In this document: one piece after another, positions 34,176-44,784 of the stretch | Position numbering within the stretch: the stretch's first letter is position 1 | Layout of the letters: the number at the start of each line of letters is the position of its first letter | Source: Zhengitettix transpicula | Lineage: Eukaryota > Arthropoda > Insecta > Orthoptera > Tetrigidae | Direction of reading: 5' to 3' | Length of the DNA stretch: 64,000 nucleotides | Assembly: GCA_037074705.1 (NCBI GenBank) | Contig: CM073590.1 | Location: 242,165,601 to 242,229,600 of the forward strand | The notes under the pieces: model-generated | Database searches by the model: none | What the model was told of the DNA's origin: nothing | The model's input: only the letters and a program-made list of their open reading frames with translations | Made by a program: the position numbers and the translations under genes

Positions 34176-34936
34176 GGATCGATCCTGTCACATTTATCGT
34201 CCTGAAGTTCTAATTCAGCTTCAAAACTATTAGTAGTGAGCTTTCTTCAGCTCTTTAATATAATACACGTTATTTTAAAAAATCAGATAGGAACATAAAT
34301 AGGCAGTGAAGGATTAATACAAAATCGAGAAGAAAATAAAATAATTACAGGAATATTGAGAAATATAAAAAATACTCACATCCGTGACAGAGTAAAAAAA
34401 ATAAATCAACGTCTACGTACAATACAATGGTCTTCAATTTTTCTAAGCCTTTCCAATTATATATATATGGTTATATAGTGTATAAATCTTTTGTATTATG
34501 TAATAATTATTTTCTTTCTTTTTTTCAGGTAAACCTCGTTTAAAGAACTTTCCTTGGGTCACCTTCAAGTGGTAAAGTACTCGTTAACATTCATTTTTTT
34601 AACATTGGCAATTAATTTTTTTTTTGGTTATTTTAATTGCATACTCAAAAACGTCGAAGTGTCGTGTCATTCTTTTCACCTCAAGAGTTTTTCTTACATA
34701 TTAAAATTATTTCTTTATTTCATTCCCTATAATTATTTCACCCACGATTTTATCAGTTGAATATTAAGCACTTGTACTAAATGTTTCAACAAGTATTTAT
34801 TCAAAATTAATATAATTCTCAAGTCCAGAGCTGTCGACTGAAGTCGGTATCTTCTTTGAGATGATATTTAAAAAAATTATAGGTGGAACATCAAGTTGAA
34901 ATGCTTTTTTTTATTATTTTATTTTATTTTTATTTT
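34176..34936. other. Gene-free AT-rich stretch with a possible ratchet site
   Basis: At 34512-34533 a long T/C tract ends TTTTTTTCAG followed by GTAAACC, similar to 2141-2150 (shared TCAGGTAARCCT). No coding sequence recognised. Confidence 0.35.
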
Positions 34937-35195
34937 TATTTTAGGATAACAGGCTACATGAGGGTGATCCACTTTGGGCAACTTCCCTTTAATAGCAAAG
35001 GAAAGGATTTGAAAGGGGGGATGCGGAAGGGTAGAGGAAGGTAGCCAAGGGTTAACTAGGGCCCCCGGGCTATATTTTAAGGATCCTACCCGGCATTCGT
35101 CTAAAGAAATGCAGGGAAAACTCTAGAAAAACCTGCATCGTGGAAGGTCGGGCCTTTGGTACTTGTCCCACGCCCTTCCCTGTATGGCGGGACTT
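34937..35195 (-). repeat. R-family retroposon, minus, 5'-truncated
   Basis: Type I tail. It shares private variants (AAAGGCCCGACCTTCC, ACGATGCAGG) with the opposed copy at 35268, unlike the other copies in the window. Confidence 0.85.
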
Positions 35196-35267
35196 GTTTA
35201 AACTGTGAGAGATAAAATATTACGTATATATATATATCACAGTTTAAACTATATAGTTTAAAATATA
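35196..35267. repeat. Palindromic spacer between opposed R copies
   Basis: GTTTAAACTGTGA at 35196-35208 is repeated inverted as TCACAGTTTAAAC at 35237-35249, around an AT-rich loop. Confidence 0.85.
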
Positions 35268-35541
35268 TACTCCTCTCCCGCTATCGGAAGGTCGTGGAAC
35301 AAGTACCAAAGGCCCGACCTTCCACGATGCAGGTTTTTCTAGGGTTTTCCCTGCATCACTTTTAGGCGAATTGCCGGGTAGGATCCTTAAACCATAGCCC
35401 GGGGGGCCCCTAGTTAACACCTTGGCTACCTTTCTTAAGCTGTCCGCATCCCCCCTTTCACTCCTTTTCCTATGCTATAAGAGGGGAGTTGCCATTATGT
35501 GGATTACACTGTACATAGCCTGTCTACAACTACAAAAAAAA
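35268..35541 (+). repeat. R-family retroposon, plus, 5'-truncated
   Basis: Head-to-head with the copy at 34937. The 5' half carries the same private variants, while the 3' half is a different (type II, CATAGCCTGTCTACA) tail. Confidence 0.85.
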
Positions 35542-37494
35542 CACATACATATGATGATTACACATTCATTTATTTAAAAACCTTTATTCACGACATTCAA
35601 AACAACAACAACGTTAATAATACTGCTACTACTGATAGAAACTACCCATCTCTGGACAAAGATATAATCCTCAAGGAGGTTCACATCACAGACAATCTTT
35701 ATTACGCTAAACTAAATTCGAATTAAATAAATAATAATTAAAATTAAAAACGGCATATAGATAAAAACTTTAAATTTTATATAGATCAATGTGATTAAAA
35801 TTCGCATGTTAAGATGTAAAATTATCCTGATAAACGTTGCGATAATTTAGTCCCTAGGAAAAGCTTAAAACCAAATCATATAAATAAATAAATATATAGA
35901 CGGCCTTGAGTCAGAAAAAGTTATTATCATGTTTATTATCAAAATATGTTAATATTAATAAAAAATATTAGAAACTATATTCCGAATTTTAAATTTCATT
36001 TATATACAAAATTCGTAAAAATTGTCCATCCTGGTGAGGAGATCCGAAAATAATACGAAACGTTGTGAAATTAATATTTATTGTTACTAAATATTATAAT
36101 TATTTTTTTATATTATTACAAATATTCAAAATTATTTTTCTCAACATTTAAAAGCAAATCAGTCTGAATATATACCGCCAAAATTCGTGGGATCCCGAAT
36201 GATTCCGAGCTCATCCGGAAATTCCCGAATGAGTTGCTTGACGAGCGTCGTGGTCCTAGTTACGTAGGAACATCGTCCGAATTCTGAATTTTATGCTAAA
36301 TAGGTAAATTCTTTGGTTTAGTCCAGTCTCGAAGATTTATTCCCACGACATAATCGACTTACATCGTTCTAAGAACTATGTTGGCATTTATTATTAATGG
36401 TTGGTTATGTTTGTCTGGCACCCGAACTGGTCCACAATTTCATCGTCCAGCTGAGATATTCGTAACAATTAGTTGGTAATAATTTCAAAAAAGGAGAAGA
36501 AGTAAATAGGTGCCGGTCTCATACAATGAAATTGGCCTTGAAGCGTAGTTGCGAGGTAGACAGAAGCTGCGGACAAACAAGTGGACATGAGAGGTATATT
36601 AGCCTTAACACTCTTACATCTGGTACTGCTGGTAAAATGTGGCGTGTAAAGGCGACGCAGATAAGTCAGTCGCAATCTTGATAGGGAAAGTTATTGCCGT
36701 ATTGCGATGTTAAACAGTTTTGCTATGACTCGTCCTCCGGGGACAACAAGAAGAAGAAGGAAGGGGGAAGTGAGTCCCGTTAAGGCCGCACCTGTAGTAA
36801 AAGCTCCCTCTCCTCGTGTGAGCATTCATTGTCTTTACGAGTGTTGAACTCTCCTCCCGTGGTCGCCGTGGTCGCTGTTGTTTCTGCGAGGGTTCTCCCT
36901 GCCCCGGAGCCAGCCAGGCCTTGCTCGGGTTTCGTCACCCGCAGCTTCCCACGGAGCCTCGATTTCCGCTGTGAGAACCCGGGGAGAGAGAGAGACAGGT
37001 CAAAGTCCTGCACTCATATTCCTTTCAGCGGTTTCTCTCCACACCCTCAGAACTCGATTCCTCCGTATGACACCTTTGCCGTTTGCACTCTTCCGTTAAT
37101 GAGTCGGTTAACATCTTTTAAAATATTATTTTTTCCATTAAAAAATACAACAACTGACAATAACGCTTATTGGTGAGAGTTTCTATACATGGAAACTTTA
37201 TTATTCTCCACCCTTAAGAAATAATATTTTTTACACTCAATGGCTTTTATCGCCAGGGTTTAATAATAATAATAATAGAGTATCATGTTAAAAAAATGAA
37301 ATGAGTGAAAAAACTGTTTATAGAACTTCAAGATAAAAACCTTTATTGGTCCTCAAATAAAACAATGTCAAACAGGAGCTTTCGACTTTTTCATAAGCCA
37401 TATTAATCTGTTATTTACATTTTTTAAAAAAAATAGAAAGTATTTAAAACATATCATTCCACACACTGAGGAAAGTGCGACACGATATGTTTTA
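35542..37494. other. Gene-free stretch
   Basis: A weak hammerhead-type core lies at 36031-36066 (GGTGAGGA ... CGAAACGTTG). 36770-37130 is GC- and CG-rich with overlapping frames on both strands (up to 115 codons) but no recognisable protein; it could be a promoter-like CpG patch. A T6A8 junction lies at 37420-37433. Confidence 0.4.
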
Positions 37495-37720
37495 AATATT
37501 ATTATTCAGATTAATAGGGTATTCCATTGTCGTGGAGTAGAAAAAATTGAGAAAGAATAAGGAAAATCCCAGGAACAAGATAAAAAGCAGAAAGAAAGAG
37601 GCAGGTCAGAGAGATGACGAGAATGATCGTCTAGAAGGTCAGGAAGAAGGTGTAGAGATATACTCCAAGCGGAGAAGAAGAAGAAAAAAAAGGAAACAAG
37701 AAAAACAGAAAGAGAGTACA
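37495..37720 (+). repeat. AG-rich interspersed repeat, copy 1 (possible LINE C-terminus)
   Basis: Homologous to 56318-56500 (GGTATTCCATTGTC, GAGATGACGAGAA, GATCGTCTAGAAGGTCAG, ACTCCAAGCG). Both translate to KERGRSxR plus a stop plus RE, then SSRRS and ILQA, weakly like the GRPxxRWRE part of LINE ORF2 C-termini. Confidence 0.5.
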
Positions 37721-37727
37721 CTACTCC

Positions 37728-37774
37728 AACGTTTCGAACAGTACAGACAAAAAAAAACTCTGTTCGTCATCAAG
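37728..37774 (-). ncRNA. Hammerhead-like motif with 7-bp helix II
   Basis: Minus strand: TTGATGA (one change), helix II with perfect 7-nt arms CGAACAG/CTGTTCG, then AAACGTTGG continuing the GAAACGTT box. Confidence 0.5.
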
Positions 37775-37818
37775 GGAGTCACGAAGATGTTTGTAATTTA
37801 ACTATTAAATATTTTACT

Positions 37819-37930
37819 CTGGATAAAGTTTTCTCGGGATTCCAACGTTTCGATGGTTTCCACCGCTATCTTCATCACCTGGAAATTAAACGACGCCACC
37901 TGGTTGGAATCCCGATAAAAATTTATCCAG
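37819..37930 (-). ncRNA. Hammerhead-like core enclosed by a 28-bp stem
   Basis: Minus strand: GTGATGA, a helix II region (GAT ... ATC), GAAACGTTGG. The core is bracketed by 28-nt arms at 37819-37846 and 37903-37930 that pair with two mismatches. This is the most extended helix-I-like pairing seen in the window. The first core base is G where C is expected. Confidence 0.55.
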
Positions 37931-38055
37931 CAGTTACACAGGGGAAAACCTACGTTCCTTATTTTACTCTAAACTTATATCGTTATAATAAACTCTTTAA
38001 TTAATTTATTATACACTTCACGGGGTCAATTCATTTGAATATATATATATATATT

Positions 38056-39027
38056 GTAATAATTAAAAAAACTGGGATGAATTAAATTTGCCCCACGTTG
38101 AAGATGCCAATTTATGTAATGATTAAAAAGGTGGTCTAAATTAATAGGAATAATTAACTAAATTATTTTGTATTTATAAATTTATTGTTGACTATTACAC
38201 ATGATAAGCCCTGCTTTACCCTGCCGAATTTCGTCAATTCAACAAAAATCTCAATTTTATTTTAATAATTCGTGGCGTTCTATGAAAATACAGCTTTATA
38301 ATTTTACAATCAATTACGTTGAATTTCTCATTATCTCAGGGTTTGATAGGAAGAACAAATACAATGAACTAAAACATTAACAATCCAAACTCATTGAAGT
38401 TAACGGAATACAATATTAAATACAAAAGTAAAAGAAAAAGAATGAAAAGAAAAACGCGAACGAAATCTGACTATACCCTTTAATTATCGTTTACAGTCAT
38501 TAATAATTGTTTTGTACTCACGACAGTGCTACTGGTACCAGTTCGGACTCTTGCAGCTTGAAGTCAACACACACTAAACAGACGGTTACTCACTGATTCT
38601 ACACTTTAGATTTTGAACACACGCCGTAGTTGCTCTGGATCTCTGCTATCCTGGAACCTGGATCATCTCACCCTCAGCCAGCAGCCCTCGCACGTAGATC
38701 TCCTCAAAGTCTCTCTACGCGAAAATTAGTTCAGTTTGTGAAGCAAAACTTCTGCTTCCAAATTTCGATTTTTATGAGTCCGTCAAAACTATTTACGTGC
38801 GTTTTATGTAAACTATTATATCTCGCCGTTGGTATCTCTCGCAGACTCTTTTATGTATCCTTTCTCAACCCAGGTTCGACGCAGACTGAGTTCTCTAAGC
38901 GCGCGGTCTCCAGTCTCCTTGTTAACAAAGAAACACCCGCTGCGATTGTCGTCTTTAAGCACCCGTAACGCCAACAATTAAATTATATTAAAAGCAATTA
39001 ATAGCCTGTTTAATTGGTATTACAATA
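38056..39027 (-). mobile_element. LTR retrotransposon remnant with tRNA-Lys-type primer-binding site
   Basis: Plus-strand termini are TGTAATAATT and GGTATTACA, next to AT-rich flanks. On the minus strand the LTR (about 39027 to 38113, roughly 915 bp) ends ATCATTACA. It is followed by TGGCATCTTC and AACGTGGGGC, close to the tRNA-Lys primer-binding site TGGCGCCCAACGTGGGGC. A few bases later a second LTR end (TTTAATTATTACA) appears. So one LTR, the primer site and a collapsed interior remain. No gag/pol. The 112-codon frame at 38630 is inside the LTR. Confidence 0.6.
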
Positions 39028-40394
39028 TACATCGAGGTATATATATTGAATAAATGAAATCCGTCTCCTTTAATTAATTTATTGCTCCTGCAGATACCTC
39101 ACCAAAGAAACTAACAAAACAAAGATAAAAAACTCTAAACATAAACCCAGAGATATAAACCCCTTTCTTCTTCTTCTTCTTAGTATTATTATTATCATCG
39201 AATTATAAATGTAATAAATTTATTACACTGGTGACAATTTCCAAAATCTCAAATAATTTTTTTGGCTCTATGAACCCCGGAAACGTGACTATTTTTCCCC
39301 CATCACGGGAAAATCATAATAATTCTTGATCTAATCAGCTAATTTCTAATTATTATTTTTTTACTATAGAATTTTTTCGCCAACCTGGGTTTTCTTGGCT
39401 GATTATTTTTGCATTTTATTTGTAGGTCAAATGAGATTCCAGATAAATACATTTTTTTAATTCGTTGTTTGTCTTCATAACTCTTCTCCGGATATGATTC
39501 TAAATGTTGGGAAATTGAACCACAACAGTTAGGAAAACCTCGTAAATTAGAAATGTGCTTCTTTTTTTAAAAAAAAATATAATATTGAATGTTTACATTT
39601 TATAACATCCTGTCCTCTAATTAATTTTATTTCAATATTGTCAGAATTATAAAACATCTGGAAATTTGATTAATACACTTTTTGTTTGGTCCAAGGCTCT
39701 TCTATGGTAGAAACCTCTCCCTGTTCGATTTTTATAATTGTGACAATAGATCTAATTATGATAAATTGGTTTTAAGGAGTGTACGAGGTGGATGTTTTTT
39801 TTTTAATTTCAACCTAAGTTTACCATCCACAGAATTTATATTGAGTAAATCTTTAAGGGGTAATTGAGGAGGTTAGGAACGTCCCAGGGTCTCTTGGCGT
39901 GACGGCGGCGTCGCGGGGGTGAAGAGTCACTCTACTACGGTGGTTTGTGAGGACGACAGATGCTTGTGACTTACACGTGTGCAAGTAGTGTACGGATAAT
40001 GTGACACATGGGACAGAAACTAAGAGGGGAAGAACCGGATTTGTCCCAACTAGAGCGAGCGGTTCTTCCGATGATGAAAAATTTACTTTAATTTTTACCA
40101 CGAATGGAAAAAAAAATGGAGAACCGGGTTCAAACAGAAACACTTGAAATTAAGTGTATTTATTAAATATTTTATTCTGACTTATTTGGCCATTTAGTGT
40201 TTAAATAATCATTTCAAAAAAAATTCCAAACATGGCGCGCATTGAGTTGCATTTGCATGAAGATTAGAAAAAAAAATCTTTATCTTGTTGGCTTTTATCG
40301 ACAAAACCTCCTTTTTTTGGAAATAGTTGGAAAGTATCCCCCCCCCCCCTGTTTTCTCTGGTTGACCCTTTTAAGTTATTACGGAAACTGGTTT
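39028..40394. other. Gene-free stretch
   Basis: A T7A9 junction at 39562-39577; nothing else recognised. A 96-codon minus frame (39853-40143) has no domain. Confidence 0.4.
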
Positions 40395-40520
40395 AGTGGC
40401 TCTGCGTCCTGGCAGGATAAAAAAAAACACCTTTCGGCTTCTGGTTGCCCGAGGGTGATTCCCAGGGAGGTTACAGCCTGTTTTACCTCTTCTTTATTAC
40501 CACTACCGTCGTCGGCTTCA
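40395..40520 (+). repeat. Interspersed repeat pair, copy 1
   Basis: Resembles 54908-55010: TCCTGGCAGGATAAAAAA, TTTTGGCT/TTTCGGCT, CTGGTTGCCC, GGTTACAGCC. The 188-codon frame at 40242-40808 crosses it and is not supported as a gene. Confidence 0.5.
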
Positions 40521-40993
40521 GAACCAATTTTTGGGGTTGAGTATTTGTCGTCTCTTTATCAACTCGCTTGTGTTGTTCTCCTTCCTGGAATTCCTCTTCC
40601 CTCTTTGTCCTTCCATGCTTCAAATTTTATGGCCGCTTCTTATAATTTTATTTTATTTTTTCCCTGTACGTGTCCTGCTATGTCATCACCTCCCTTAATA
40701 CGTTGTAGTTCCGAAATTGTTTCTATATCCTGGCATCGCAGTACGTATAATAAGAAGTTGACTGTGGAGGGTTTCTTTTTTATTGATGGTATCCCTTTAA
40801 AGTTTTAGAAAAACGTATTGAGGTTATGCTGCCCGCGGTTAAATTGTTAATATTCTCTGACGAGAAATATGGAAAAGAGGAAGAAAATTTAAGCATTTTT
40901 ATAATAAATTGCATAATAAATAAATGAACAACCTTTAATAATTATTAATAAATATTTCACGGTTAAGCACCAGATTTTAGATTTCTCGGTACT

Positions 40994-41030
40994 GACGTTC
41001 CTACGGTTATTCTCTACCGCTGTCTTGAGA
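40994..41030 (-). ncRNA. Hammerhead-like motif, decayed
   Basis: Minus strand: CTCAAGA, helix II CGGT/ACCG, then GGAACGTC. Two core changes. Confidence 0.35.
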
Positions 41031-41275
41031 CTTTAATAAATTTTTGTTTACTTAAATTAATCACTTTTCTTATTTAACTTTTTTTTAATTTTAATATTTC
41101 GTCCGGGCCGAGGGCAAGTATTTTGACCACTGATCGATCACTGTCGACTCCAGATCCGGTGCGAAATTCATCCGTCCATTAGACCTGATGCAGGCTTTCC
41201 AACCAATTCTTTTTTTTTTACAATCACAATTCTTCGTGTTCTAAATTTTTAACAACCTCTAATGAAGAATGGTCC

Positions 41276-41315
41276 CGGGGTTCGATTCCTGTTCCGGTCG
41301 ACATTTTCATTTTCC
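41276..41315 (+). repeat. tRNA-like SINE fragment (CCGGTCGAG family)
   Basis: B-box-like GGTTCGATTCC followed by TTCCGGTCGACATTTT. Same end as 16428-16525 and 46935-47008. Confidence 0.45.
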
Positions 41316-41550
41316 ATCGTGACAGACGACAGGGTGTCGAAGCAACAGCTCGGATATCTATAAGTATGGGTCATTAGTGAATAAGAAGACTGACGTCACA
41401 CGCGGAACCTTGGTTGACGAAACTGCTGTAGCGCTGAGGACGAAATCGCACACTAGAATTCCCACAAAGATAAAAAAAAAATAGACACAACTGCCAGCAG
41501 CACAGGCAGTTCTTGAGAATTTACACGAGAGTGAGTCACATGAGATAGAG

Positions 41551-41572
41551 GGAGAGAGAGAGAGAGAGAGAG
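41551..41572. repeat. (GA)n microsatellite
   Basis: About 11 GA units. Confidence 0.9.
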
Positions 41573-41715
41573 AAAAAACGAGGGAGAGAGTTCAAAAGAA
41601 TATGTGAAAACTGTGTGTGTGTCTGTCTGTAAATGCGTGGGAGCCGTCGACATGGGAAATGCCGGAATCCAGAGTCGCTTTCTGTTGTTGTGCGTTTGAG
41701 GTCACTTGAAATAGT

Positions 41716-42150
41716 AAAACCTCATGCCGAGGCACCTCGGTCTGTTCTGAGAGGTGAATGTTCCGGGGTCGCAGACCTTGGGCATACGGTAAGAGTTGTC
41801 TGCTATTCCCATTGGAATAATCGGCCAGCTGCCTCCTAAACTGGCCAAGGCATGGCGAGGGGTAAGCTGCGACCCCACAGCAAACCCCTCTTCCGCCATC
41901 GGAAGGGCGTGGGACAAGTACCAAATGCCCGACCTACCCGATGCAGGTTTTTCTAGGGTTTTCCCTGCATCACTATTAGGCGAATTTCCGGGTAGGATCC
42001 TCAAATTATAGGCCGGAGGCCCTAGTTAACCCTTGGCTACCTTCCTCTACCCATCCAAATCCCCCCTTTCAAATCCCTTTCCTATGCTATTGGAGGGGAG
42101 TTGCCACCATGTGGATTACCCTAGACATAGCCTGTCTACACCCCAAAAAA
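41716..42150 (+). repeat. R-family retroposon
   Basis: Starts CATGCCGAGGCACCTCGG and ends ACATAGCCTGTCTACACCCC plus an A run (type II tail). The flanks AATAGTAAAACCT and AATAAGAAACCT are similar and could be an eroded duplication. Confidence 0.88.
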
Positions 42151-42519
42151 AACAATAAGAAACCTGTATATTTTGTGAAGTCGCTATTCTTCTTGTTTTA
42201 CAAACGCAGGGAAAACTTGGTACTATATTAGTTTTATTCGTAGGACGCCAGATAATCAAAATCACAATTATTACTTGACATTAAAATTGTTAGTAGAAGC
42301 ATAAAAAAAATTTCTTTGTCAACTCAGGCGTGTGCTATTTTTTTTTATTATGTCCCACAATCCAATTAAATTACATTAAAATTCCATATCTCTCGATTTT
42401 TACAAACTTCCTGCATCTCCAAAGATATTATACTATGTCACAGAAACTGTTGTTTAGCAACCAACCTTACTCTTCTTCTTTTACGAATATCATATAAAAG
42501 TTTACATCAATAACCGCAA

Positions 42520-43240
42520 CCGTATTTTACGGACTATAATAATTTTTTTAAAAAAATAACTTTTTTACCATTATATTGCAAAGCCAGATTTTTTTAATAA
42601 AAATATATTAGTTTATAAAACCGAACTGACCTTTAAAATTCCTGAAAATCGTCATCTGAAGTTTCTTCTTCCTCTTCCTCCTCGTCGTTGTCTTCTTCAT
42701 ATATAAGATGGTTTTCACCGTCATCGAGAGCCTTACTTCTTCTTTCACTCTAGACCACGCCTTGTTTGGTTGTAGGTCGTTCTTTTTAAACCCCCCTTCG
42801 GCGTGAATTAATGTTTGGTTTCATCCATTTGTTCCATTCCTCTCTGATATACTCTTTAAATAGGTTTATTTGTCGAGACATCAAGAGGTTGCAGGTTGTG
42901 AAGTTCAGTCCAGAGTCTCTCTCTCTCTCTCTCTCTCCCCCTCTCTCCCCCCCCCCTCTCTCTCTCTCTCTTTCTGTGGATCTCCCTGTCTCAATTTTTC
43001 TCTCAGAATTTTTTCTTTTCAAATCTGTGCACTGCTGCTTCTGCTGCCAGTGGATTCCAATGTTGCCAGATTGAGATAAGCTTCTCGCGGCGTCGAATAT
43101 ACGACCATTTTTAAGACTGGCGGGAATTTTAAATCGAACACTGGACATTTTTATATTAATTTCGAGGATAAGAACGCACCTGAATGTTGAAGGCATTTTT
43201 TTTTAAGAAAAAAGTGCGTCTTATAGTCCGTAAAATACGG
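42520..43240 (-). mobile_element. pogo/Tigger-like DNA transposon, internally deleted
   Basis: Ends are CCGTATTTTACGGACTATAA (left) and its inverse (right, with GTGCGTCTTATAGTCCG). The interior on the minus strand keeps pieces of a transposase C-terminus. A (TC)n tract at 42917-42972 has expanded within it. These termini belong to a widespread pogo-type group. The catalytic domain is missing. Confidence 0.7.
42633..42910 (-). pseudogene. pogo/Tigger-like transposase C-terminal remnant
   Basis: Minus-strand pieces in order: SRQINLFKEYIREEWNKWM, WSRVKEEV, then ALDDGENHLIYEED followed by an acidic tail ending SDDDFQEF and a stop at 42633. This follows the family pattern: NxPFKxxxRxxW, WVxxAWxxVxxExI, ISNALDGxEDxLLYE and an acidic end. 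A frameshift and a deletion around the SFKKCGIS part separate the pieces, so it is not functional. Confidence 0.65.
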
Positions 43241-44784
43241 CAAAATTCTCAGACAATACGTGTTCTTCTCAGCGTGTAATTGTACATCTCTTTACGAATA
43301 ATTAAGTACCCTAAGAAGACTACATGAGTTGATGAGTGGGTTATATGGGTCGAAACTGAAGAGTACAGTGGAACGATTTAGGTAATCCAATGATCGGTTT
43401 TCCCGATCCCTTGTAACATGATCCCCGTCCGACAATCCCAAGGGCACACTCCCATGACTACCAACCTTGCCCGGCATAAATAATGCAATCTTTTACACTT
43501 CCTCTCTACCATATCGGAACAATAAGAACCAAAAAGAATATATATTTATATTTAACATTTTAATCTTCTAAGCGACACGACACAGACGTCGTACGACGTT
43601 TCGGTGACCATCTGTACATGTCGTCAAGTTCCGTGTGGATTGACCCCCCCCCCCCAAGGAATTTTTTTTTTACAATAACTTTACAGGGAGAAGCTTTTCC
43701 TCTTTTACAAGGAAAATTAAATGAAAAATAAGTAATTTCGTATACGAAGAAACGAATTCAGAAGGGGCGAGAGGAATTAAAATTACCTTCGTTCACGCAT
43801 GAAAATAAAAAATTGTAAACCCCGCGTTTTATCTTAAATTTATTTTTATATTAGTTACGGACTACTGTCCATTTTACTGTATTAATAATAGGGTCATCCA
43901 AAATTATGTTTCTTAAAACGAAATTATACTTATAAATATCTATAAAATATTTTTTATATATAAAATCATTCGTGAATCGACATATTATCTTCGAAGTAAT
44001 ATTGGACTGTTTTTAATATATTAATAATAATAATCTACTTTTTGTACAGTCTCCTTTTTATTTTTAAAAAAACTCCTGAAACCTTCGGACGTTACGTCAT
44101 AATTGCGTCATAATCAAATAACAGAGTTGTTTGAAGTAAGTTAAAACATCTTCAGTTACACTTGAAAGTTGTTATTATTAACCAAGGTCATAAGATTATA
44201 TATATATATAATGTCAAAATCTTTCTGACATTTATAAAAATAAATCTGAAACTTTTTAATTTTTTTTAAAATCTCCATGAGGGTAATCAACGTTGCGGGG
44301 TTTAATTTTACGTTAATAAATTCTTTTTTCTGACTTAAAATTGGCTGTTGTTTATTTATTTATTAAATTTATTTCATTCAAGGGCGCGTTAAACCCCCAG
44401 ATTTGAATTATTCTTTCTCCTAGTTTATTTACTGTTTTTATAAGAAAAGGAGGACGTTTTTCTTTTTTCGGATCATCTTTTAAGGATGTAAAGATATGAT
44501 TATATAGGTGTTGCGGTGTCGTGATTCTCTTTTCTTTTCGGTATCCTAGGAAAATTCTCTGAGAAGTCCGTACGTTTTTCCGGCCTCAATTTCATTTACC
44601 TCGCGAAACCTGTGGAACTGATGGCCCCAGAAAATTCTGGTGGTCCTGAGAGTATCAGTAGCGTTGTTAATTTAATAAATTCTCCTTTTTTTTTCTGACT
44701 TAAAATTGTCTGATGTTTTTACCTAATTATTTAGTAGTTTTCTCTCTAGTCAGAAGACATATTTATAAACAGCTCTATAATCTA
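43241..44784. other. Gene-free stretch
   Basis: Has a 14-bp palindrome ACGTCGTACGACGT at 43586-43599 overlapping a hammerhead-like core (43595-43628, minus: GAAACGTC intact, first box TTGACGA). A C10 run lies near 43646. Two segments (44325-44376, 44690-44735) contain TTCTGACTTAAAATTG, like the flank downstream of the hammerhead copies at 1.7-1.9 kb. Confidence 0.45.

Noticed and set aside
36829..37176. 115-codon frame in a CG-rich patch
   Set aside because: Several frames on both strands are open because of composition. There is no motif, although the patch itself could be promoter-like.
40242..40808. 188-codon plus-strand frame
   Set aside because: Crosses an interspersed repeat shared with 54.9 kb and translates to low-complexity sequence with no family resemblance.
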